Positions 8,500-17,714 of a stretch of DNA of 64,000 bases are shown in pieces. The stretch is from Hymenobacter sp. YIM 151858-1 (lineage in GTDB: Bacteria > Bacteroidota > Bacteroidia > Cytophagales > Hymenobacteraceae). The position numbers and the translations under genes were made by a program. Position 1 is the stretch's first letter. Every line of letters begins with the position of its first letter. Below the pieces are notes generated by a model. The model ran no database searches. It was not told where the DNA came from and worked only from the letters and a program-made list of their open reading frames with translations. The stretch is taken from assembly GCF_025979705.1 (NCBI RefSeq), contig NZ_CP110136.1, forward strand, positions 1,550,001 to 1,614,000, written 5' to 3'.

Positions 8500-10938
8500 A
8501 TGGTTAAGAACCTCGTCATCGTGGAGTCGCCTGCCAAAGCCAAAACGATTGAAGGCTACCTAGGCAAAGACTTTATCGTTAAGTCAAGCTTCGGACACGT
8601 GCGCGACTTACCGAAGGACAACAACGCCATTGACATTCAGAACGGCTTTAAACCGACTTATGTCGTTTCGCCCGATAAGCGCGAGGTAATCTCTCAGCTG
8701 AAGAAGCTGGCCAAAGAAGCGGAAACCGTGTGGCTGGCAAGCGACGCCGACCGCGAGGGCGAGGCCATTTCGTGGCACCTGGCCGAAACGCTCGACCTGA
8801 CGAATGCCAAAACCCGGCGCATCGTTTTCCGCGAGCTGACGAAGAACGCCATCCTGAACGCCATCGATTCGCCCCGCGAGATTGACCTGAATCTGGTAAA
8901 CGCCCAGCAGGCCCGCCGCGTGCTCGACCGCCTCGTGGGCTTCGAGCTTTCGCCGGTGCTCTGGAAGAAGGTGAAAACCGGCCTCTCGGCCGGTCGTGTG
9001 CAGTCGGTGGCGGTGCGCCTGGTGGTGGAGCGCGAGCGGGAAATTCAGCAGTTCAAAACCTCGTCGGCCTACCGCGTGGTGGCACGCTTTGACGCGGGCA
9101 ACGGCGCCGTGCTCGAGGCTGAGTTGCCCCAGCGCCTGAAAACGCTGGAGGAAGCCGAGGCATTTCTGGCCCGGTGCGCAGGTGCAGCCTACCGCATCGA
9201 AACGCTGGAGAAAAAGCCCGGCAAGCGCAGCCCCGCGCCGCCCTTTACTACCTCTACCCTGCAGCAGGAAGCCTCGCGCAAGCTGGGCTTTTCGGTGGCG
9301 CAAACCATGAGCGTTGCGCAGCGTCTGTACGAGGCCGGCAAGATCAGCTACATGCGTACCGACTCGGTGAACCTGTCGCAGGAAGCCCTGAACGGTGCCA
9401 AGGCCGAAATTACCCGCGCCTACGGTCCGGAGTACTCCTACACGCGTCAATTCAAAACCAAAGCCGCTTCGGCTCAGGAAGCGCACGAGGCCATTCGCCC
9501 CACCGACTTTTCGTTGGTGAAAGCCGGCGAAGATTCGGCCGAGCAGCGCCTCTACGACCTCATCCGCAAGCGGGCCCTGGCCTCGCAAATGGCCGAGGCC
9601 GAAATTGAGCGCACGGTCGCTACCATTGGTATCAGCACCCAGCCGGGCGTAACGCTTACGGCCACGGGCGAGGTTATCACCTTCGAGGGCTTCCTGAAAG
9701 CATACAGCGAATCGAAAGATGAGGATGATAACGACGGCGAATCGTCGTTTTCGCGGGGTCTGCCCCCGCTCAACGTAGGCCAGCAGCTGCCGCTGCAGCG
9801 CCTGTCGGCTACGGAGCGCTACGCGCAACCGCCCGCTCGCTACACCGAAGCTTCGCTGGTAAAAAAGCTGGAAGAAATGGGCATTGGCCGCCCGTCGACC
9901 TACGCGCCTACCATCAGCACTATTCAGAAGCGCGGCTACGTGGAGAAAGACACCCGCGAGGGCAAGGAGCGCAAGTTTCATGTGCTGACGCTCGACGGCC
10001 AGCAGGTAAACACCGAAACCAAAACCGAAGTCTACGGCGCCGACCGCGGCAAGCTGTTCCCGACGGATACGGCCATGGTGGTGAACGACTTTCTGGTTGA
10101 GCACTTCCCGCTGATTATCGATTACTCCTTCACGGCCAAAGTGGAGGAAGAATTCGACCGTATTGCGGAGGGCCAGGAAGCCTGGGAGCAGATGATTGCG
10201 GGCTTCTACGGCACTTTCCACGAAACCGTGGAGCGCGGCAAAGAGGTGGAGCGCGCCGATGTGGGCACTACGCGCCTGGTGGGTGAGCACCCCGAAACCG
10301 GCGACAAGATTTACGCCAAGCTGGGCCGCTTTGGGCCCTATGTGCAGCTGGGTGAAGCCGAAGGCGAAACCAAGCCCGCCTACGCCAACCTGCGCAAAGG
10401 CCAGTTTATTGAAACCCTGACGCTGGAGGAGGCGCTGGAGTTGTTTAAGCTGCCGCGCGTGGTGGGCCAGCACGAGGAAAAGGACATGACGGCGGCCATC
10501 GGCCGCTTCGGACCCTACATCCGCCACGACGGCAAGTTTTACTCGCTGGCCAAAGGCCAGGACCCGCATACGGTTACGCCCGAAGAAGCCGTTCAGCTAA
10601 TCGCCGACAAGCGCAAGCAAGAGGCCGAAAAGGTGATTCTCACGTTTGAGCCCGAAGGCCGTGCCGATGTGCAGGTGCTCAACGGCAAGTACGGCCCCTA
10701 CATCGTGTGCGGCGGCAAAAACGTGAAAATCCCGAAAGGCGAAGAGCCCCGTAGCCTAAGCCTAGCGCGTTGCCTGGAGCTGGCCGAGGCTACGCCCGAT
10801 AAACCCGCCCGCGGCCGCTTCGGGGCCAAGAAAACGGCCGAACCCGCTGCCAAAGCTCCGGCTAAAAAGGCCACCGCAGCCGCCAAAAAGCCCGCCGCTA
10901 AGAAAGCTACAGGCACCACCAAAAAAGCCGCTAAGTAG
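8500..10938 (+). CDS. topA: DNA topoisomerase I (type IA)
   Basis: The 812-residue enzyme relaxes negative supercoils by single-strand passage. Its N-terminal TOPRIM domain shows VIVESPAKAKTIEGYLG and the acidic ASDADREGEAISWHL motif. The catalytic tyrosine is Tyr284 in GKISYMRTDS. The C-terminus has repeated GRFGPYVQLG, GRFGPYIRHDG and GKYGPYIVCGG modules that lack the zinc-ribbon cysteines of the E. coli enzyme, as in several other phyla. It ends in a Lys/Ala-rich tail of about 35 residues, probably a non-specific DNA-binding extension. It is followed directly by a strong terminator. Confidence 0.97.
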   Translation: MVKNLVIVESPAKAKTIEGYLGKDFIVKSSFGHVRDLPKDNNAIDIQNGFKPTYVVSPDKREVISQLKKLAKEAETVWLASDADREGEAISWHLAETLDLTNAKTRRIVFRELTKNAILNAIDSPREIDLNLVNAQQARRVLDRLVGFELSPVLWKKVKTGLSAGRVQSVAVRLVVEREREIQQFKTSSAYRVVARFDAGNGAVLEAELPQRLKTLEEAEAFLARCAGAAYRIETLEKKPGKRSPAPPFTTSTLQQEASRKLGFSVAQTMSVAQRLYEAGKISYMRTDSVNLSQEALNGAKAEITRAYGPEYSYTRQFKTKAASAQEAHEAIRPTDFSLVKAGEDSAEQRLYDLIRKRALASQMAEAEIERTVATIGISTQPGVTLTATGEVITFEGFLKAYSESKDEDDNDGESSFSRGLPPLNVGQQLPLQRLSATERYAQPPARYTEASLVKKLEEMGIGRPSTYAPTISTIQKRGYVEKDTREGKERKFHVLTLDGQQVNTETKTEVYGADRGKLFPTDTAMVVNDFLVEHFPLIIDYSFTAKVEEEFDRIAEGQEAWEQMIAGFYGTFHETVERGKEVERADVGTTRLVGEHPETGDKIYAKLGRFGPYVQLGEAEGETKPAYANLRKGQFIETLTLEEALELFKLPRVVGQHEEKDMTAAIGRFGPYIRHDGKFYSLAKGQDPHTVTPEEAVQLIADKRKQEAEKVILTFEPEGRADVQVLNGKYGPYIVCGGKNVKIPKGEEPRSLSLARCLELAEATPDKPARGRFGAKKTAEPAAKAPAKKATAAAKKPAAKKATGTTKKAAK

Positions 10939-10955
10939 CCCTGGCAACTCAACCA

Positions 10956-10989
10956 AAAAGCCCCGCCGCTAACCGCCGGCGGGGCTTTT
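10956..10989 (+). terminator. Intrinsic terminator of topA
   Basis: A perfect 13-bp stem (AAAAGCCCCGCCG with its complement) and 7-8 nt loop ending in TTTT lies 18 nt after the topA stop. The A-tract/T-tract ends make it usable in both directions. Confidence 0.85.
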
Positions 10990-11037
10990 GCTGTATTGAG
11001 CCTATACAATATTCGAGGCGGGCTGCGTTGCTGATTT

Positions 11038-11934
11038 ATGTTCTCGACATTGCCTCTGCCGGCCCTAGGTCTGGCACTGCTCCTGGCTACGGGCAGCCCC
11101 CTCGCCCCTCCCCATTTCGTTGCCCAGCCCAAACCACCTAGGGCCGGAGTAACCGACGGCAACGCCTACCGCTGGCTCACGCACCCCTACCACGAGCAGC
11201 AGACGTTGGCGGCACGCTTTGCACCGCCCGCGGGTTGCCAGCGCGTGGCCGCTGCACCCAACTCTTTTGCGGAGTGGTTGCGCCACTTGCCGCTGCGCCC
11301 GAAAAACACGCCCGTGTACCTGCACAACGGCCGCCTGAAAACGCCGCAAACCGTGCACGCCGCCGTGCTCGATATCGACACGGGCCCGCGCGATTTGCAG
11401 CAGTGCGCCGATGCCGTGATGCGCCTGCGGGCCGAGTATCAGTTTACCCGCAACTACCGGCAAATTCATTTTCACCTGACCAGCGGCCACGACATCTGGT
11501 TCGGCGACTGGGTTGAGGGCCGGGGCTTCCGGGTGCAGGGCGAAGAAGTACTGCCCGCACCCAGGGCCGCCGAGGCACCCACGCACGCCGCCCTGCGCCG
11601 CTACCTCGATCAGATTTTCACCTACGCCGGTTCGCTCTCGCTAAGCCGTGAGCTGCGGCGCGTGCCCCTGAACGATGTGCAGCCAGGCGACGTGTTCATC
11701 AAGGGCGGCGCGCCGGGGCATGCGGTAATGGTGCTTGATGTGGCCGAGCACGCTACCACCAAACGCCGCTACGCGCTGCTGGCCCAAAGCTATATGCCGG
11801 CCCAGGACATGCACGTGCTCCGCAACCGCCCCGGTCTGGGCCTGGGGGCCTGGTTTCTCATCGACCCCGCCGCCGAACTGATTGAAACGCCCGAGTGGGA
11901 TTTCACGGCTGCGCAGCTGATGCGCTGGCAGTAG
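11038..11934 (+). CDS. DUF4846 domain protein, exported
   Basis: The 298-residue protein has an N-terminal hydrophobic signal segment (about residues 5-20). The rest matches my recollection of DUF4846: YRWLTHPYHEQQTLAARF, SFAEWLRHLPLRP, the block around LQQCADAVMRLRAEY, TYAGSLSLSRELRRV, and GAPGHAVMVLDVAEH followed by LLAQSYMPAQDMHVL. The family is widespread in Bacteroidota and has no established function; its Gly-His and Gln-Ser-Tyr blocks look like a possible hydrolase or transglutaminase-like active site, but that is inference. It stands alone between topA and the sirtuin gene. Confidence 0.85.
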   Translation: MFSTLPLPALGLALLLATGSPLAPPHFVAQPKPPRAGVTDGNAYRWLTHPYHEQQTLAARFAPPAGCQRVAAAPNSFAEWLRHLPLRPKNTPVYLHNGRLKTPQTVHAAVLDIDTGPRDLQQCADAVMRLRAEYQFTRNYRQIHFHLTSGHDIWFGDWVEGRGFRVQGEEVLPAPRAAEAPTHAALRRYLDQIFTYAGSLSLSRELRRVPLNDVQPGDVFIKGGAPGHAVMVLDVAEHATTKRRYALLAQSYMPAQDMHVLRNRPGLGLGAWFLIDPAAELIETPEWDFTAAQLMRWQ

Positions 11935-12011
11935 CGGCTTAACTGCCCTAGGTGGTTTTGCGTTGAACAGCACCGGGCAGGGCGGTAAGCCAAGCCACTA
12001 TATTTCGGACC

Positions 12012-12719
12012 ATGACTCGCAAGAAAATCGTTGTACTCACGGGCGCCGGCATTTCGGCAGAAAGCGGCCTGGCTACTTTTCGGGCTTCGGATGGGCTTTG
12101 GGAAAACCACCGCGTGGAGGATGTGGCCTCGCCCGAAGGCTGGGCCAAAGACCCGAAGCTGGTGCTGGAGTTTTACAACCAACGACGCGCAGCCGCACGC
12201 CACGCGCAGCCCAATACCGGCCATTTGGCATTGGTTGAGCTAGAGAAAGCCTACGAGGTGGTAATCGTGACGCAGAACGTCGATGACCTGCACGAGCGCG
12301 CGGGCTCCAGCCACGTTATCCATTTGCACGGCAAACTGATGGAAGCCCGCAGCACCCGTTTCGAGGAGCTGGTGTACCCCGTTGAGGGCGACCGGATTGA
12401 GCTGGGCCAAACCTGCGAACGAGGCCACCAGCTGCGCCCCAACATTGTGTGGTTTGGCGAGTCCGTACCGCTGATGGAACGCGCCATGGAAGAAGCCGCC
12501 ACGGCCGACATAATGCTGGTAATTGGCACCTCGCTGCAGGTGTACCCAGCGGCCGGGCTTATTCATTACCTGCCCAGCAACTGCCCGCTTTACGTCGTCG
12601 ATCCGAGCTTGCCGAGGGTATCGCGGCGGGGCAACGTAGAGCTGATTGCCGAGCCGGCTACCGTTGGGGTGCCGCGGCTCGTGCAGGAGCTACTCGATCG
12701 GGCAACGGCCAACCAATAA
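12012..12719 (+). CDS. cobB: NAD-dependent protein deacylase (sirtuin)
   Basis: The 235-residue sirtuin removes acyl groups from lysine using NAD+. It has the NAD motif TGAGISAESGLATFR, the QNVDDLHERAG motif, the catalytic His in HLHGKL and GTSLQVYPAAG. Tyr55 and Arg58 form the YxxR pair that in class III sirtuins recognises succinyl, malonyl or glutaryl lysine, so deacylation of acidic acyl groups is more likely than simple deacetylation. The four-cysteine zinc module is absent: only one Cys (TCERGHQLRP) remains where two pairs are expected. The start is the ATG at 12012. Confidence 0.92.
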   Translation: MTRKKIVVLTGAGISAESGLATFRASDGLWENHRVEDVASPEGWAKDPKLVLEFYNQRRAAARHAQPNTGHLALVELEKAYEVVIVTQNVDDLHERAGSSHVIHLHGKLMEARSTRFEELVYPVEGDRIELGQTCERGHQLRPNIVWFGESVPLMERAMEEAATADIMLVIGTSLQVYPAAGLIHYLPSNCPLYVVDPSLPRVSRRGNVELIAEPATVGVPRLVQELLDRATANQ

Positions 12720-12854
12720 CCGGGCGAAGTGGGGTGGCCACACCCAGGCGCAACTGTCGTGTTATCCGCCTAGGTAGTTTTCGCGTAGGTAGTGCATTTG
12801 GTGCCGCGCACCACACCGTGGGCAGCGGCATTTCCGCTCCATTTCTGCTTATCT

Positions 12855-15800
12855 ATGAGCTATATCTACCGCCGGCTGCTTGTGGCTGGTTTGCTGCTGA
12901 CGGCTGCCTTGCCCGCCCGTTCGCAGTCGGTGCCGGCCGCGCACCATGTGTACCTGTTGGGCAATACCGCCGGCCCCATTCCGGAAGCCCGGCTTCGCTC
13001 CTTGCGCCGCACCCTGGAGCAGGAAACGACTCCCTTTACGGTGGTGCACCTAGGCGACATCGTAGGCAACGAGGGCCTGTCGGAAAAGCAGGATACCACC
13101 CGCGCCTCGCTCGAAGCCCGCGCCAACGCCTTGCTGGCATTGGTGAAAGATTTGCCCAACGGCCGCATCTACTTTGTACCCGGCGACAAAGACTGGAACA
13201 ACTCGGGCCGCGACGGGCAAAAGAGCGTACGGCGGTTGGAGAAGTACATCGAAGCGCAGCTGGGCGGCCAGAACGTGTTTTTGCCCAGCAACGGCTGCCC
13301 CGGCCCCGAAATCGTGGATGTGGCGCCGCTGGTGCGCCTCGTTGCCCTGAACACGCCGTGGTGGTCGCACCCCTTCGACCGGCCCGAGGCCCCCGATACC
13401 GACTGCAAAACCATGTCGGCCGGGGAGTTTCGGGAGCAGCTGCAGGATGTACTCGACGAAACCCGCGGGCGCAACGTACTGCTGGTGGGGCACCAGCCCG
13501 TTATCAGCAATGGCACCTACGGCGGCTATCAGCCCCTTAAGCGCCACCTCTCCCCGCCGGTGCTCGGCACCATAAACGCGGCATACCGGCAAAACGTGGG
13601 CACCCCGCGCGACATGGCCTCGCCTGGTTATCAGGCGTTTCGCAAAACCATGCTGAGCACGCTCAAGGAGCACCCAAACGCGCTGTACGTTGCGGCCCAC
13701 GATTTCAACCTGCAGCTTACGCCCTTCGAGCGTAACTACCATGTGGTGTCGGGCAGCTTTTCGCACGTCGAGCCGGTGGCCAGCAACGCCAAGTCGCTTT
13801 ACAACGAGGCCGAAGCCGGCTATACGCGCCTCGATTACGCCCCCGATGGCACCGTGAAAGCCGTGTTCATCACCTTTGACAAGCGCAACGCCGACACCAC
13901 AAAAGAGGCCTTTACGGCTACGTTGTTTCAGTCGGCTTGCCTGCCCGAAAACAAAGACGTACCCACCAACCCCTACCTGCCCAACTGCCCCTCCAACTCC
14001 AGCGCCGCTGGCGCACCTAGGGCCGAGGGCTCTGCAGCCACCACCGCTACTGTAACCCCAGGCCCGCAGTACCGGGCGCATGGTTTGCAAAAGCCTTTGA
14101 TGGGCCCGCTGTACCGTAGCACCTGGACGCAGCCCGTAACCGTACCCGTGCTCGACCTCAGCACCGAAAAAGGTGGGCTGCGCCCCTACAAACGGGGCGG
14201 CGGACGCCAAACCACGTCGCTCAAGTTTATTGCGGCCGACAGCTCGGAGTACACCTTCCGCTCGGTTGATAAAGACGTCACCAAAATTCTGCCGCCCGAG
14301 CTGCGCAATTCCGTAGCGGCCGATATCCTGCGCGACATCACCCCCACGGCGCACCCGTATTCGGCGCTGGTGGTGGCGCCGCTGCTCGACCGCACCGACA
14401 TTTTGCACGCCCGCCCCAGGTTGTTTGCGCTGCCCGACAACCAACAGCTCGGCACCTTTCGGGAGCAATACGCCGGGCTGCTCGGCACCTTGGAGGAAGA
14501 CCCTTGGGATAAGAAATACAACCTGCACGGCTTTGGTGGCGCCGATGAGGTGCGGCGCTCCTTCAGCATGTTTCGGCAACTCTACAAAGACAACGACAAT
14601 CGCGTTGATGCCCTGGCCCTAGGTAAGGCCCGCGCTTTCGACATGCTGGTGGCCGACTTTGGCAAGCACGACGACAACTGGAAATGGGCCGAGTACGACG
14701 AAGGCAAGCAGAAGATCTTTAAGCCCATTCCGCGCGACCGTGACCAGTCGTTCACCCTCTGGAACGGCGCCCTCACCTGGATTGCCAACCGCGAATGGGC
14801 CGTGCCCAGTATCGAGGATTTCGGCGAGCATTTCCGCGACCTGGAAAGCCTGAACTGGCCCGCTCGCCACCTCGACCGCGCCTTGCTGCAGTCGCTCTCG
14901 CGCGAGGATTGGCGCCGCATCGGCCAGTATCTGCAGCAGCGCATTACGCCGGCCGCCATCGACTCGGCTACGGCGCAACTGCCCCAGGAAATCCAGGGTA
15001 TTTCGGGCCGCGATATTAACCGCAAGCTGAAAAGCCGCATTCAGGAGCTGCCCCAGGCCCTCGACGAGTACTACCTGATGCTGGCCCGCGACGTGGACGT
15101 GGTAGGCTCGAACAAGGGCGAGGTCTTCGAGGTGCAGCGCCTGGCCGGCGGCCAGGTGCGGGTGCAGGTGAGCAAGCGCGACGACGACGGCAATGCCAAA
15201 GGCCAGCCCTTTTTCGACCGCACGTTTGTGCGCGGCGAAACGCGCGACATCCGGTTATACGGGCTCGATGGCCGCGACGTGTTTCGGCTGACCGGCAACG
15301 AATCGGGTAGCATTCGGGTGCGCGTTATTGGTGGCGAAGGCAAAGACCAGATTACCAACAACTCGAGCGGGGGCCGCACCGAGGTGTACGATGCAGCCGG
15401 CACCGAGCTGCTAGCCACCACGCCAACTGCCGATCGGCGCTCCAACCGCCTGGGCATAAACCACTACGACCGCAACGCTTTTGAGTACGACGGCTACGCG
15501 CCGCGGGGTGCCATCTTGTTCAACCGCAACGACGGCTTCGGGGTGGCAGCCGGTTTCGACTGGGTAAAGCAGGGTTTCCGCAAGCCCGATTACCGCGTGC
15601 GCTACGGCATTGATGCGCAGTACACCACCGGCGGCAACCGGCAGCTTACGGGCAACGTGCGCTGGCGCTACCTTTTCGGCAAAGTCGATTTTGGCGTGCG
15701 CGGCACCTACGGCAACTACTTCCCGTTCTACAACTTCTTCGGGCTGGGCAACAACACCCGCAAAGACGACGACCTCTTCGACGACAATTTTTACCGGGCG

Positions 15801-16574
15801 CGCTACCGTGGCTACCAAACCGAAGCCTTTTTTGAGCGTGTAATCCGGCAGAAAAGCCTGTTGCGCGTGGGCCCGGTGTACGAACAGTACCAAAGCGACT
15901 TTGCCCGCAACAGCTACCTAGGGCAACTGGTAAACCAGAACGGCCAGCCCATTCCTTCCGACGACCCCGTGCCCGATGTGGCCTTCCAGCGCCTGCTGGG
16001 CGGCCGGGCCGTGCTCGATCTGGATTTCCGCGACCGGAAGCAATTCGCCCGCAAGGGCGTGCGCCTCTACGGCGAGCATACCACCTGGCGCCAGCTCAAC
16101 CAAGGCAAGCGCACGTTCGGCCTCTCCGAAGGCTTTGCCGAGTACTACGGCACGGCGCGCCTAGGTATTCCGGTAACGCTGGTGGTAAAGGGCGGCGGCG
16201 GCAAAAACTACGGCCCCGTCGATGAAATTCCGTTTTACAAGTTCACGCAACTGGGTTTGCGCCAAAACCTGCGCGGCTACGTGCGCAACCGCTTCACCGG
16301 CGACGCCTCGCTGTACCTGAACTCCGAGCTTCGCCTGTCGCTGGGCTACGCCAACACCCAGTTTTTGCCGTTCTACTACGGCGTGTTCGGTTTCTACGAC
16401 CAGGGCCAGGTGTACTACAAAGGCGCGGCCGCGGGCGGGTGGCACCGCGGCTACGGCGGCGGTTTTTACATCTCACCCGTGTATGAAACGCTGGCTTTAT
16501 CCGTTTCGGTGCAAAGCTCGGCCGAAGAGAAGTACCTGCTGCAGTTTGGTTTAGGTTTCCGCATCGACCAGTAA
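12855..16574 (+). CDS. Metallophosphoesterase fused to outer-membrane beta-barrel
   Basis: The 1239-residue exported protein has a signal peptide (RRLLVAGLLLTAALPARSQ). Residues of about 30-330 resemble calcineurin-like phosphoesterases, with metal-site blocks VVHLGDIVG, FVPGDKDW, LLVGHQPV and VAAHDFNL. A long middle region follows. The last 380 residues or so look like a BamA/TamA-type surface-antigen barrel rich in alternating aromatic strands (for example RGAILFNRNDGFGVAAGF), ending LQFGLGFRIDQ. This suggests a phosphoesterase displayed at the outer membrane; substrate unknown. I chose the ATG at 12855 because it gives a clean signal peptide; an in-frame start at 12792 would put 21 unrelated residues before it. 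Confidence 0.85.
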   Translation: MSYIYRRLLVAGLLLTAALPARSQSVPAAHHVYLLGNTAGPIPEARLRSLRRTLEQETTPFTVVHLGDIVGNEGLSEKQDTTRASLEARANALLALVKDLPNGRIYFVPGDKDWNNSGRDGQKSVRRLEKYIEAQLGGQNVFLPSNGCPGPEIVDVAPLVRLVALNTPWWSHPFDRPEAPDTDCKTMSAGEFREQLQDVLDETRGRNVLLVGHQPVISNGTYGGYQPLKRHLSPPVLGTINAAYRQNVGTPRDMASPGYQAFRKTMLSTLKEHPNALYVAAHDFNLQLTPFERNYHVVSGSFSHVEPVASNAKSLYNEAEAGYTRLDYAPDGTVKAVFITFDKRNADTTKEAFTATLFQSACLPENKDVPTNPYLPNCPSNSSAAGAPRAEGSAATTATVTPGPQYRAHGLQKPLMGPLYRSTWTQPVTVPVLDLSTEKGGLRPYKRGGGRQTTSLKFIAADSSEYTFRSVDKDVTKILPPELRNSVAADILRDITPTAHPYSALVVAPLLDRTDILHARPRLFALPDNQQLGTFREQYAGLLGTLEEDPWDKKYNLHGFGGADEVRRSFSMFRQLYKDNDNRVDALALGKARAFDMLVADFGKHDDNWKWAEYDEGKQKIFKPIPRDRDQSFTLWNGALTWIANREWAVPSIEDFGEHFRDLESLNWPARHLDRALLQSLSREDWRRIGQYLQQRITPAAIDSATAQLPQEIQGISGRDINRKLKSRIQELPQALDEYYLMLARDVDVVGSNKGEVFEVQRLAGGQVRVQVSKRDDDGNAKGQPFFDRTFVRGETRDIRLYGLDGRDVFRLTGNESGSIRVRVIGGEGKDQITNNSSGGRTEVYDAAGTELLATTPTADRRSNRLGINHYDRNAFEYDGYAPRGAILFNRNDGFGVAAGFDWVKQGFRKPDYRVRYGIDAQYTTGGNRQLTGNVRWRYLFGKVDFGVRGTYGNYFPFYNFFGLGNNTRKDDDLFDDNFYRARYRGYQTEAFFERVIRQKSLLRVGPVYEQYQSDFARNSYLGQLVNQNGQPIPSDDPVPDVAFQRLLGGRAVLDLDFRDRKQFARKGVRLYGEHTTWRQLNQGKRTFGLSEGFAEYYGTARLGIPVTLVVKGGGGKNYGPVDEIPFYKFTQLGLRQNLRGYVRNRFTGDASLYLNSELRLSLGYANTQFLPFYYGVFGFYDQGQVYYKGAAAGGWHRGYGGGFYISPVYETLALSVSVQSSAEEKYLLQFGLGFRIDQ

Positions 16575-16579
16575 CAGTA

Positions 16580-16591
16580 GGCATGCCGAGT
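16580..16591. repeat. GGCATGCCGAGT motif before a terminator
   Basis: This 12-mer is three quarters of the 16-bp palindrome at 20582-20597 and, like it, lies a few bases before a terminator hairpin. Its meaning is unknown. Confidence 0.35.
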
Positions 16592-16595
16592 AAAT

Positions 16596-16622
16596 AAAGG
16601 CCGGGAATAACCCGGCCTTTTT
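16596..16622 (+). terminator. Intrinsic terminator of the phosphoesterase-barrel gene
   Basis: AAAGGCCGGG, a 5-nt loop AATAA, and CCCGGCCTTT followed by TT form a perfect 10-bp stem 21 nt after the stop. Confidence 0.85.
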
Positions 16623-16629
16623 ACCTTTG
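16622..16629 (+). promoter_or_regulatory. Bacteroidota -7 element of ppx
   Basis: TACCTTTG matches TAnnTTTG exactly and directly abuts the preceding terminator; the ATG is 30 nt further on. Confidence 0.6.
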
Positions 16630-16658
16630 CCCGTTTTCTGCCTTTTACCGCCTCTCTC

Positions 16659-17636
16659 ATGGAATACCCGCTGCTGAAACTAGCCGCCATCGACATCGGC
16701 TCCAACGCCGTCCGCTGTCAGATATCCGCCGTGCTAGAGTTTGGCGGCACCTACCGACTGAAGCGCGTGGAGTACGTGCGCTACCCGCTGCGCCTGGGCG
16801 AGGATGTGTTTGCCACCGGCCGGATTTCGCCGACCAAGGAAGAGAAGTTCGTGAAGTTTCTGCACGCGCTGAAGCTGCTGATGGAAGTGCACGACGTGGC
16901 GCACTACCTCATCTGCTCCACCTCGGCCATGCGCTCCGCCGAAAACGGCCGTGCCATTGCCGAGCGCATGCAGCGCGACCTAGGGATTGAGGTGCAGATC
17001 ATCGACGGGCAGGCCGAAGCCGCTTACGTGAACCGCGTAATTATGCAGCTGCTCGAAGACAAGCGCCACTACCTGCACATCGATGTGGGCGGCGGCAGCA
17101 CCGAGTTTAACCTCTACTCCGACCGCCGTAAAGTAGCGTCGCAGTCGTTCGAGGTGGGCTCCATCCGCCGCCTGCAAAACGACGGCCAGCCCGGCGCCCA
17201 ACTGCAGGACACCTGGCAGCAGATGGAAACGTGGGTAAAGGAAAACGCCCGGCGCTACCACGTAACCCGCGCCATCGGCACCGGCGGCAACATCAACAAA
17301 ATTTACGCGCTGGCACAGCTTCCGCCCGAGCAGCCCATTCAGCGCAAGCGCATCGCTGGCATCCTCGACCACTTGCGCAGCCTCAGTATGGATGAGCGCG
17401 TGAACCTGCTCATGCTCAACCCCGACCGCGCCGATGTCATCGTGCCCGCCGGTCAGATCTATTTGTCGGCCATGGAATGGTCGGGCGCCAAAGACATGCT
17501 GGTGCCCGATATAGGCCTAAAAGACGGCATGCTGCAGGCGCTGTTCGAAGACCACTTCGAAGAAATCAGGCCCATAACCGACCAGTCGCACAAAATGCCG
17601 GTGCCGGTAATTCAGAACGATTCGGAAGGAGCCTAA
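16659..17636 (+). CDS. ppx: Ppx/GppA-family exopolyphosphatase
   Basis: The 325-residue protein has the ASKHA-fold motifs of Ppx/GppA phosphatases: AAIDIGSNAVRCQI near the N-terminus, the catalytic glutamate region GQAEAAYVNRVI, and the phosphate-binding DVGGGSTEFNLY. It would hydrolyse terminal phosphates of polyphosphate and possibly pppGpp. It is the short two-domain form, without the C-terminal domains of E. coli Ppx. It faces ppk1 across a shared terminator, so polyphosphate synthesis and breakdown genes are neighbours but separately transcribed. Confidence 0.92.
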   Translation: MEYPLLKLAAIDIGSNAVRCQISAVLEFGGTYRLKRVEYVRYPLRLGEDVFATGRISPTKEEKFVKFLHALKLLMEVHDVAHYLICSTSAMRSAENGRAIAERMQRDLGIEVQIIDGQAEAAYVNRVIMQLLEDKRHYLHIDVGGGSTEFNLYSDRRKVASQSFEVGSIRRLQNDGQPGAQLQDTWQQMETWVKENARRYHVTRAIGTGGNINKIYALAQLPPEQPIQRKRIAGILDHLRSLSMDERVNLLMLNPDRADVIVPAGQIYLSAMEWSGAKDMLVPDIGLKDGMLQALFEDHFEEIRPITDQSHKMPVPVIQNDSEGA

Positions 17637-17639
17637 AGC

Positions 17640-17674
17640 AAAAGGCCCGCGTGCTGAGCACGCGGGCCTTTTTG
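17640..17674. terminator. Bidirectional terminator between ppx and ppk1
   Basis: AAAGGCCCGCGTGC and GCACGCGGGCCTTT form a perfect stem with a 3-nt loop and A/T-runs on both sides. It can end both convergent transcripts. Confidence 0.85.
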
Positions 17675-17714
17675 TTGCGGCTGCTGTTGGCACCTAGGCA
17701 GTTGCCCTAGGTGC

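Noticed and set aside
8608-10569. Long open frame (about 650 codons) on the strand opposite topA
   Set aside because: It is a shadow of topA: rich in His, Leu, Gly and Arg with no recognisable domain, while topA matches its family fully. High GC makes long antisense frames common here.
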